Positions 1 through 5,071 of a stretch of 6,553 nucleotides of DNA are shown in pieces (the first letter of the stretch is position 1; every line of letters starts with the position of its first letter). A program made the translations under genes and the position numbers. The notes under the pieces were generated by a model that saw only the letters and a program-made list of their open reading frames with translations, was not told the origin of the DNA and made no database searches. The DNA is from Acidobacteriaceae bacterium (GTDB taxonomy: Bacteria; Acidobacteriota; Terriglobia; Terriglobales; Acidobacteriaceae): positions 1 to 6,553 of the forward strand of contig JASHYS010000465.1 in the NCBI GenBank assembly GCA_030042915.1. The letters are read 5' to 3'.

Positions 1-1463
1 AAATCGGTCAGGTTGCGCACGCGCCCCTCAACGATGGCGCCGATGGGGTAGCGATCCGAGAGATTCTCCCACGGATTCTCCATCAGCTGTTTCATGCCCA
101 GCGAAATGCGGCGGTCCGCGGGGTTCACGCTCAGAACCACTGTGTCCACTTCGTCGCCCGGCTTCACCAGCTTCGAAGGATGCTTCAGGCGCTTTGACCA
201 GGTCATCTCCGACAGGTGAACCAGCCCCTCAATACCCTGCTCGAGCTCGACAAACGCGCCATAATCCGTGACCGAAAGCACGCGCCCGTGCACCTTGGCG
301 CCCACCGGATACCGTTCCGAGGCGTCCAGCCACGGATCGGGCGTCAACTGCTTGAATCCCAGCGAAACGCGCTGCTTGTCCTTGTCGAACTTCAGAACCT
401 TCACCTGGATCTCGTCGCCCACATTTACCAGGTCGCGCGGATGCGTGAGCCGTCCCCAGCTCATGTCGGTGATATGGAGCAGGCCATCAATGCCGCCCAG
501 GTCGACAAACGCGCCGTAGTCGGTCAGGTTCTTTACCGTGCCCGTCAGCACCGCGCCCTCGGCAAGGTGCTCCATGGTGGCCGAGCGCTTGGTGTTCAGG
601 TCCTCTTCAAGCAGCTCCTTGCGGCTCACCACCACGTTGCCGCGCTTCTTGTTCAGCTTGATGACACGGACTTCAATCTGCTGGCCGAGATAGGCATCCA
701 GGTTGCGCACCGGCCTGATTTCAAGCTGCGAGCCGGGCAAAAACGCCTTCATGCCGATATCCACCGTGAGCCCGCCCTTCACGCGGCTCACCACCGTGCC
801 GGTCACGGGCGTCTTCTCGCTCGCGGCCTTCTCAATCGAATCCCAAACGCGCAGCCGTTGCGCGCGCTCGTAGCTCACCAGGTAGCCGCCTTCGGGCTCC
901 TCGCGCTCGATCACCACGTCAATCACGTCGCCGGACTGGAATTTCACCGCGCCGGTGTGGTCGGTCACCTGCTCCAACGGCACCAGCCCCTCGGACTTCA
1001 GGCCCACATCAATGACCAGATACTTCTCGGTCTGCTTCTCCACCTTGCCGGAGACAACCTTGTCCCCGTACGCCTCTACGGCAGCCGCTTCGGCGGCCTG
1101 CTCCCGCTCAAAGGCGGCCAGGGCCGACGAAAAATCTTCGCCTTGCTCCAGCGTGCCGGCAGCCGTTCTGGCCGTGGCCACGGCAGGCGCCGCTGCCGCA
1201 GGCTGAGCCGGCGGTTCCGATGCGGCCGCACCGGTCCCTCCCGGCGGCGCAACCAGCTTCTCCTCTGTGGTCACGGGTTCCGCTACGGGCTCTTGAGCGG
1301 TCTCGGTTTCATGCGCCGAGGTTTCGACAACTGGAGGGTTTTCCAAGGTGGGTGTGGCTTCAAACGACGGCTGTTCAACTTCCGTCGCAGGGTCGAGGGT
1401 TGAGTTTTCTACTTCGGTATTCAGGGTTAAGCTCTCGGTTTCGGGATTGAGGACGTTTGCCAT
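1..1463 (-). CDS. rpsA: 30S ribosomal protein S1 (3' end beyond the left edge)
   Basis: S1 binds mRNA on the 30S subunit and helps place it for translation initiation. Reading the minus strand from ATG at 1463 gives 487 codons with no stop before the edge. Four S1 (OB-fold) repeats lie at about residues 136-201, 217-284, 303-374 and 388-459, and a fifth starts near 475. Segments such as KNLTDYGAFVDLGGIDGLLHITDMSW closely match proteobacterial S1 (only part quoted: NLTDYGAFVDL, residues 312-322). Residues 1-105 are an acidic, Thr/Glu/Pro/Ala-rich low-complexity extension; E. coli S1 begins its first repeat near residue 20. The start is supported by GGAG at 1473-1476, nine bases from the ATG. 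The gene is divergent from the HIT gene. The number of repeats beyond the edge is unknown. Confidence 0.97.
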   Translation of the reverse strand, partial: MANVLNPETESLTLNTEVENSTLDPATEVEQPSFEATPTLENPPVVETSAHETETAQEPVAEPVTTEEKLVAPPGGTGAAASEPPAQPAAAAPAVATARTAAGTLEQGEDFSSALAAFEREQAAEAAAVEAYGDKVVSGKVEKQTEKYLVIDVGLKSEGLVPLEQVTDHTGAVKFQSGDVIDVVIEREEPEGGYLVSYERAQRLRVWDSIEKAASEKTPVTGTVVSRVKGGLTVDIGMKAFLPGSQLEIRPVRNLDAYLGQQIEVRVIKLNKKRGNVVVSRKELLEEDLNTKRSATMEHLAEGAVLTGTVKNLTDYGAFVDLGGIDGLLHITDMSWGRLTHPRDLVNVGDEIQVKVLKFDKDKQRVSLGFKQLTPDPWLDASERYPVGAKVHGRVLSVTDYGAFVELEQGIEGLVHLSEMTWSKRLKHPSKLVKPGDEVDTVVLSVNPADRRISLGMKQLMENPWENLSDRYPIGAIVEGRVRNLTD

Positions 1464-1735
1464 TACTGCCAGCTCCGGGACTGCGTGCTCCGGCGGTGGA
1501 TTGCGCATGCCGCCGGGTGGCTCCCTTGCCGCAACTCCGCGTTCCGGTCGCCCTCAGGCCCTTTTGCCTTGCCCTGTCATGGGCCGTTCCGGTTCTCGTC
1601 TTCCGCAGGAAAAGCCGTCCCCGCCCGTTTGCTTTAGGGTCGAAATTCGGCTTGTTTCCTTGGGAAACGCCGGCAGGCAACGGCTTGCTGGGAGGGCGGC
1701 CGCAACTCACTGCTGGAATCCGCGCAGGAAGCTAC
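1464..1735 (-). promoter_or_regulatory. Inferred rpsA 5' leader with two competing hairpins
   Basis: If transcription starts about 7 nt after the -10 box, the leader is about 270 nt. On the minus strand the segment GGAAACAAGCCG (1659 to 1648) can pair with upstream CGGCGTTTCC (1672 to 1663), giving ten pairs, a CAA loop and a 2-nt AA bulge. It can instead pair with downstream CGGCTTTTCC (1617 to 1608), also ten pairs with a 2-nt AC bulge across a 30-nt loop. The two pairings use the same bases and cannot coexist. E. coli rpsA is known to be autoregulated by S1 through its leader; whether this leader works in any such way is inference. Confidence 0.4.
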
Positions 1736-1741
1736 CACTTA

Positions 1742-1771
1742 AGTGTAGCAATCTCCGCATTGCAAGGTCAA
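1742..1771 (-). promoter_or_regulatory. Sigma70-type promoter for rpsA
   Basis: On the minus strand TTGACC (1771 to 1766) and TACACT (1747 to 1742) are separated by 18 nt. A TGC triplet directly before the -10 box gives an extended -10. The -35 box matches the consensus at five of six positions and the -10 box at four. The perfect 10-bp palindrome CACTTAAGTG (1736-1745) overlaps the downstream half of the -10 box and the expected start site near 1735. No other candidate of this quality was seen upstream of rpsA. Confidence 0.65.
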
Positions 1772-1833
1772 TGCGCTCAATCTTCACGCATTTGCCTCGT
1801 ATTCACGCGCCTTCTTGCTCCCCGTCGGGCGCT

Positions 1834-1883
1834 AGTCCCTAGTCCCTTGGCTCCGGTCTTCTCGGTCCCTTGGTCCCTTGGTC
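1834..1883 (+). repeat. C/T-rich short tandem array upstream of the HIT gene
   Basis: Two AGTCCCT heptamers (1834-1840, 1841-1847) are followed, after a degenerate stretch, by two exact GGTCCCTT octamers (1864-1871, 1872-1879) and a partial GGTC. Related arrays with a similar period of about 8 bp occur at 2634-2659 and 4571-4634, and on the opposite strand at 2481-2518. The unit supplies a TTGGTC that could act as a poor -35 box for the HIT gene. Confidence 0.6.
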
Positions 1884-1890
1884 GCTGTTC

Positions 1891-1896
1891 TATCAT
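1891..1896 (+). promoter_or_regulatory. Candidate -10 box of the HIT gene, possibly leaderless
   Basis: TATCAT matches five of six positions of the -10 consensus and ends seven bases before the ATG at 1904. Transcription would then begin at or next to the start codon. No Shine-Dalgarno sequence is visible before that ATG, which fits a leaderless message. The only upstream partner, TTGGTC at 1870-1875, has a short 15-nt spacer, so the promoter assignment is tentative. Confidence 0.35.
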
Positions 1897-1903
1897 CCTG
1901 GCA

Positions 1904-2509
1904 ATGGACCATCTCTGGACTCCCTGGCGCTATGCCTACATCACACAGGCCGACGACGCCGTGCGGCTGGGCGTGCCCAAGGCCCTTGATGCCTGGCCCG
2001 GCGACCTCGGCTGCGTCTTCTGCAATCTCCTGGCCTCCATCGATTACGCCATTGCAAACGGCATGGATCGCGAGAAAGCCGAGGAGGCAGGCGGGCTGGT
2101 TTTGCGCGCACGGTACTGCTTCATCTGCCTCAACGCCTTTCCCTACACCTCGGGACACGTGATGGTGATGCCCTACGCGCATCTCGACCGTCTTGCTGCT
2201 CTGCCCCTTGAGACCGCTCACGAGCTGATCGACCTTGCCCAGCGCACCGAACGCGTGCTCGAGAGCGTCTACAAGCCCCACGGCTTCAATTTTGGCTTGA
2301 ATATTGGGCGTGCCGCAGGCGCGGGCGTGGCCGGACACCTCCATCTTCACGCCATGCCCCGCTGGATCGGCGACACCAACTTCATGACCACTGTGGCCGA
2401 AACGCGCGTCCTGCCTGAGGATCTGGAGACGACCTGGCGCCGCCTGCGCGAAGCCTTCGCTCAAATACAAGGAAAAAAAGAGCAAGGGAGCGAGGGAGCA
2501 AAAAAGTAG
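1904..2509 (+). CDS. HIT-family protein, probable Ap4A phosphorylase/hydrolase type
   Basis: HIT proteins cleave nucleotide phosphate bonds through a histidine-triad nucleophile. This 201-residue protein begins MDHLWTPWRYAYI, the signature start of the bacterial group that includes mycobacterial Rv2613c, a diadenosine tetraphosphate phosphorylase. It has a C37-x-x-C40 pair, the core segment FPYTSGHVMVMPYAHLDRL (79-97), and the triad H145-L-H147-L-H149-A-M with H147 as the expected nucleophile, then PRWIGDTNFM. The open frame continues upstream to 1457, but nothing there resembles the family, so the ATG at 1904 is chosen. There is no signal peptide, so it is cytosolic. The last dozen residues, rich in Gly, Lys and Glu, come from an octamer repeat rather than the family core. 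The exact substrate cannot be read from sequence. Confidence 0.9.
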   Translation: MDHLWTPWRYAYITQADDAVRLGVPKALDAWPGDLGCVFCNLLASIDYAIANGMDREKAEEAGGLVLRARYCFICLNAFPYTSGHVMVMPYAHLDRLAALPLETAHELIDLAQRTERVLESVYKPHGFNFGLNIGRAAGAGVAGHLHLHAMPRWIGDTNFMTTVAETRVLPEDLETTWRRLREAFAQIQGKKEQGSEGAKK

Positions 2510-2561
2510 GGAGCAAGCCACTCTAGGTGGATCAATCGCTGGGTGGCTCGCTCCCTTGTTC
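2480..2561. repeat. Inverted repeat of octamer units spanning the HIT stop codon
   Basis: CAAGGGAGCGAG at 2483-2494 is perfectly complementary to CTCGCTCCCTTG at 2547-2558, with a 52-nt loop. In RNA a G-U pair and two further pairs extend the stem to 15. The left arm consists of AGCAAGGG and AGCGAGGG octamers (2481-2496) inside the HIT coding region, with further AGCA units to 2514. No T-run follows, so it does not look like an intrinsic terminator. Confidence 0.6.
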
Positions 2562-2565
2562 CCTC

Positions 2566-2600
2566 GGTGGGTGCCCCGTCCTAGCTTTGCTAGGGCGGGG
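2566..2600. repeat. GC-rich hairpin element
   Basis: CCCCGTCCTAGC (2574-2585) and GCTAGGGCGGGG (2589-2600) form a 12-pair stem with one T-G wobble and a TTT loop. It is preceded by GGTGGGTG and followed by GCGAGACTCCCC with no T-run. The layout, a GGTG(C)CCC entry, variable stem and GGGCGGGG exit, resembles dispersed palindromic intergenic repeats I associate with Acidobacteria genomes; that comparison is from memory and untested. Confidence 0.55.
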
Positions 2601-2633
2601 GCGAGACTCCCCACACCATCGAAGTTCAGGCTC

Positions 2634-2665
2634 GTGTCCCCTCGCTTCCCCGTTCCCTGTATCAT
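2634..2665 (+). promoter_or_regulatory. C/T-rich repeat array ending in a TATCAT box
   Basis: Degenerate TCCCC and TTCCC(C/T)G units (2637-2659) run directly into TATCAT (2660-2665), the same hexamer that follows the octamer array before the HIT gene. A start about 7 nt downstream would fall near 2672, at the Shine-Dalgarno sequence of the next gene, giving a leader of about 11 nt. No convincing -35 box is present, so promoter activity is uncertain. Confidence 0.3.
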
Positions 2666-2682
2666 GGCTGCGAGGAACCCCG

Positions 2683-3102
2683 ATGAGGATGAAAACCCTG
2701 CTCCCTGCTTTCGCTGCAATGGCCATTGCGCTCAGCGCTGCCGGCGCGCTGGCTGCCGACGTCACCGGAACCTGGTCAGGGCAGACGAATTCGCCCGACG
2801 GCAACGTCTTTCAGCTCACCTTCACCTTTAAACAGGACGGCAACACGCTCACCGGCACAGTGCAGGGACCGCAGGGCGACCCCATCGCCATCACCAACGG
2901 CAAAATTGACGGCGACAAGTTCTCTTTCGATGTCTCGTTCAACGGCATGACCATCAGCCATCAGTGCACCGTGGTCAGCAACGACGAAATCAAGATGACC
3001 ACGAAGTCCGATTCAGGAGATTTCCCGGGCATGGAGCTGACGCTGAAACGTGCCCCAGCTTCTCCGCCCGCCTCGCCCGCGCAACCCTCCCAGCCGCAGT
3101 AG
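2683..3102 (+). CDS. Small secreted beta-rich protein of unknown function
   Basis: A 139-residue protein with a clear signal peptide: basic MRMK start, hydrophobic stretch (about 5-23) and an ALA cleavage motif at 22-24. The mature part opens with DVTGTWSG, a G-x-W-like element, then alternating hydrophobic and polar residues suggesting beta strands, for example FQLTFTFKQDGNTLTGTV (43-60) and DKFSFDVSFNGMTISHQC (78-95). A Pro/Ser/Ala/Gln tail ends it (about 124-139). It has a single cysteine (C95), so no internal disulfide. GAGGA at 2672-2676 lies 6 nt before the ATG at 2683, favouring it over the ATG at 2689. Similar short exported proteins are, to my recollection, frequent in Acidobacteria; no function can be assigned. 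It converges on rmuC with a 16-nt gap. Confidence 0.85.
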   Translation: MRMKTLLPAFAAMAIALSAAGALAADVTGTWSGQTNSPDGNVFQLTFTFKQDGNTLTGTVQGPQGDPIAITNGKIDGDKFSFDVSFNGMTISHQCTVVSNDEIKMTTKSDSGDFPGMELTLKRAPASPPASPAQPSQPQ

Positions 3103-3118
3103 CAGCAACCGCAGCCAG

Positions 3119-4501
3119 TCAGCGGCCGGCCTCGACGGTGTGCTGCGGTTCTGTCTTTGCGGGCTCCTCAGCTTGCGCCGCAAATTCGAGCTCCGGCGCT
3201 ACCCAATCCTCCGCCGTCAGCAGCCGCGGCTCCGCCGGCAGCGCCTCCAGTTGCTCCATCTCGCAGCCGTCATGCACAAGGCTGCCCAGCTTTCGCGCGT
3301 GGAAGAAAGCTCCGCCACGGCCTTCCACCGCCCCGACAAATTTGTTATAGCTTCCCACGGCATTTTCCAGCGCAGCGCCCAGCTTGCTGAAGTACTCGTG
3401 CGCATTCACAAGCTTGTCGTACAGGTCGCGGCCTGCGTCCTGAATCGCCCGGGCGTTTTGCGTCACCTGCGATTGCTGCCAGCCAAAGGCAACTGCCTTC
3501 AGCAACGCAATCAATGTGGTCGGCGTCGCCATCACCACGTTGGCCTGCGCCCCAAACTCGATCAGCGACGGGTCCGCCTCCAGCGCCGCGCTGAACAACG
3601 CCTCACTGGGCAGAAAGCAGACCACGAATTCGGGCGTGTGTTCAAACTGCTTCCAATACAGCTTGCCCGACAGCTCGCGCAGATGCCCTTTCACCCGCTC
3701 TGCATGCGCCGCAAATCGCAATGCCTGCGCCGCGGGGTCGGCGCACTCGCTGGCGTCGAGGAACGCGTCGAGTGGAGTCTTGGCATCCACAATAATCGTC
3801 CGTCCGTTGGGCAACTGAATCGTCATATCGGGCCGCAATAACCGGTCATCCTCGGTACGCGTCGAAGCCTGCTCGGTGAACGAACAATGGTCCACCATTC
3901 CCGCGTACTCCACGCAGCGCTTCAGTTGCAGTTCGCCCCAGTTGCCGCGTGTTTTGGGCGCACGCAGTGCCGCAATCAGCTGTGTTGTCTCGTTCTTCAA
4001 TGCATCCAGCGAAGCCGGAATCGACGATTGCATCGTCTCCACAAGCGTTTCAACCTTCGCATACGCGCCCGAGCGGGCGACTTCCATCGCTCGCGTTTGC
4101 TCATCCAGACTCTTCAACGCCTTGCCAAGCGGATCGAGCAGATTCCTGATGGCCTCTTCTTTCTGGGCAAGAGCTTGCTTCGCGTCCTGCGTCTGGCCGC
4201 CTAATTCCTGCCTCGCCAGAGCCAGGAACGACTGCGTGTTGGCCCGCAGGGCGTCGGCCGCTGCGCCTTTGAATGCCGTCTCGAGATCGGCCTTCATTTG
4301 CGCATATTTCTCTTGTTCGTTTCTGAGTTGCTGTTTTGCCGCGGCCAGTTCTTCCACCTTCGGCCGCAGCTCCTTGATCTCTTTCCGGGCGTCGTCGAGC
4401 TGTGCCATCCCTCCCGCGCGACCCTGCCAGTGACCAACCCACAATCCCAAGAGAAAGACACCGAGAGCAATCAGCGCAAAGACAATGGCGGAGGTTTCCA
4501 T
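3119..4501 (-). CDS. rmuC: DNA recombination protein RmuC
   Basis: RmuC-family proteins limit DNA inversions and rearrangements in E. coli and carry a nuclease-like fold; a biochemical activity is not firmly established. The 460-residue product has one N-terminal membrane helix (about residues 4-24), a long coiled coil (about 33-140, Lys/Glu/Gln/Ala-rich), and the RmuC domain (about 143-395). Within it are TRGNWGELQL (184-193), RPDM (223-226) and TIIVDAK (235-241), spaced like a PD-(D/E)xK nuclease core, and FVVCFLPSEALFSAAL (292-307). The C-terminal 65 residues are variable and acidic. Translation could open upstream at 4621, but the ATG at 4501 has AGGAG at 4510-4514 with 8-nt spacing and starts right at the membrane helix, and the upstream stretch is repeat-derived. 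It is divergent from acpP. Confidence 0.95.
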   Translation of the reverse strand: METSAIVFALIALGVFLLGLWVGHWQGRAGGMAQLDDARKEIKELRPKVEELAAAKQQLRNEQEKYAQMKADLETAFKGAAADALRANTQSFLALARQELGGQTQDAKQALAQKEEAIRNLLDPLGKALKSLDEQTRAMEVARSGAYAKVETLVETMQSSIPASLDALKNETTQLIAALRAPKTRGNWGELQLKRCVEYAGMVDHCSFTEQASTRTEDDRLLRPDMTIQLPNGRTIIVDAKTPLDAFLDASECADPAAQALRFAAHAERVKGHLRELSGKLYWKQFEHTPEFVVCFLPSEALFSAALEADPSLIEFGAQANVVMATPTTLIALLKAVAFGWQQSQVTQNARAIQDAGRDLYDKLVNAHEYFSKLGAALENAVGSYNKFVGAVEGRGGAFFHARKLGSLVHDGCEMEQLEALPAEPRLLTAEDWVAPELEFAAQAEEPAKTEPQHTVEAGR

Positions 4502-4570
4502 CGGCAGATCTCCTTCGCCAAATATACGCCTTCCACCTGTGCATTTTCCGCCCCGATGCGCGATCTCTAT

Positions 4571-4634
4571 GTCCCTTTGTCCCCGGCCCCTCGGCCCCGT
4601 TTTCTGTTCCCCAATCCCCAATCGCTATTCCCTG
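4571..4634 (+). repeat. C-rich octamer array upstream of rmuC
   Basis: Read on the plus strand, 8-bp units GTCCCTTT, GTCCCCGG, CCCCTCGG and CCCCGTTT follow one another from 4571 to 4602. Then come TTCCCCAA (4607-4614) and TCCCCAA (4615-4621), and a final TTCCCTG (4628-4634). The units are degenerate but keep the period and the central CCC, like the arrays at 1834-1883 and 2634-2659. Confidence 0.55.
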
Positions 4635-4710
4635 CTTCTCCACGCCTTTACAGCCCCCTGCCTGCCCAGTTACCGTGAAGGTTCGGGGCCATGCGCATTT
4701 TTGTCTGCGC

Positions 4711-4760
4711 GGTGGTTGTGCTTCCCTGCCACGGGCCGTTATGGTAGGTGGGCGGGGTGG
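4711..4760. repeat. Possible diverged copy of the 2566-2600 hairpin element
   Basis: CCTGCCA (4725-4731) can pair with TGGTAGG (4742-4748), seven pairs with one G-T wobble. Like the stronger element at 2566-2600 it is flanked by GGTGG and GTGC on the left and GGGCGGGG on the right. The stem is short and similarity is limited to the flanks, so this may be chance in GC-rich DNA. Confidence 0.2.
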
Positions 4761-4825
4761 AGCGACGAGTCCCTGTTCCCCGAACCTGTTTTCTTAAGTT
4801 CCTAATCACATGAGGAGATGCACGC

Positions 4826-5068
4826 ATGGCTGTTGATGAAAAAGTGAAGCAGATCATCGTCGAGCAGTTACAGGTGGATGAAGCCGAAGTGACGCCCGGC
4901 GCCAGCTTCCAGGAAGACCTGGGCGCCGATTCGCTCGACGTGGTCGAGCTGGTGATGCAGTTCGAAGAAGCCTTCGACATGGAAATCCCCGACGAGGACG
5001 CCGAGAAGATCAAGACTGTCAAAGACGCCATCGACTACATCGAGAAGAATGCGAAAGGCGGCAAGTAA
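4826..5068 (+). CDS. acpP: Acyl carrier protein
   Basis: AcpP carries the growing acyl chain as a thioester on 4'-phosphopantetheine during type II fatty acid synthesis in the cytosol. The 80-residue, strongly acidic protein contains the attachment motif [10 protein letters not shown] with Ser36 as the modified residue, preceded by the helix I sequence VKQIIVEQL and followed by [10 protein letters not shown], all typical of housekeeping AcpP. Length matches the family (about 77-80). AGGAG at 4813-4817 lies 8 nt before the ATG. fabF follows after 3 nt, so the two are almost certainly cotranscribed. Nothing suggests a polyketide-type carrier protein. Confidence 0.98.
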   Translation: MAVDEKVKQIIVEQLQVDEAEVTPGASFQEDLGADSLDVVELVMQFEEAFDMEIPDEDAEKIKTVKDAIDYIEKNAKGGK

Positions 5069-5071
5069 GCG

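Larger units (their letters stand above)
4502..4825. other. Divergent rmuC/acpP intergenic region
   Basis: This 324-nt gap has no credible gene; the short open frames that cross it have repeat-derived, low-complexity translations. It holds the rmuC ribosome binding site (4510-4514), an octamer array (4571-4634), a weak hairpin region (4711-4760) and the acpP ribosome binding site (AGGAG, 4813-4817). I could not identify a strong promoter for either gene. TTGTGC (4716-4721) with TATGGT (4740-4745), spacer 18, is the best plus-strand candidate and is weak. Confidence 0.6.

Noticed and set aside
216..1403. Long plus-strand open frame (395 codons) opposite rpsA
   Set aside because: It lies antisense to four well-formed S1 repeats; its His/Leu/Arg-rich translation matches no family and is a typical GC-rich shadow.
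1375..1710. Minus-strand frame of 111 codons across the rpsA leader and start
   Set aside because: Arg/Gly/Pro-rich composition, no ribosome binding site, and it overlaps the rpsA start in another frame.
1457..1903. Upstream extension of the HIT reading frame
   Set aside because: The extension covers the rpsA promoter and octamer array, and the family's conserved N-terminus begins exactly at the ATG at 1904.
2574..2600. Intrinsic terminator of the HIT gene
   Set aside because: The stem is strong but neither strand has a following T-run.
1832..2719. Minus-strand frame of 295 codons opposite the HIT gene
   Set aside because: Antisense to a gene with a complete histidine triad; no recognisable domain.
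3050..3841. Plus-strand frame of 263 codons opposite rmuC
   Set aside because: Arg/Leu/Gln-rich shadow of the RmuC domain with no family features.
4521..4526. TATATT as a -10 box for rmuC on the minus strand
   Set aside because: No -35 partner, and the start site would fall inside the ribosome binding site.
4502..4621. N-terminal extension of RmuC by 40 codons
   Set aside because: Encoded partly by the octamer array; the strong ribosome binding site and membrane helix place the start at 4501.
4716..4745. acpP promoter TTGTGC-18-TATGGT
   Set aside because: Only three of six and four of six consensus matches, in GC-rich repeat-like DNA; kept as a remark only.
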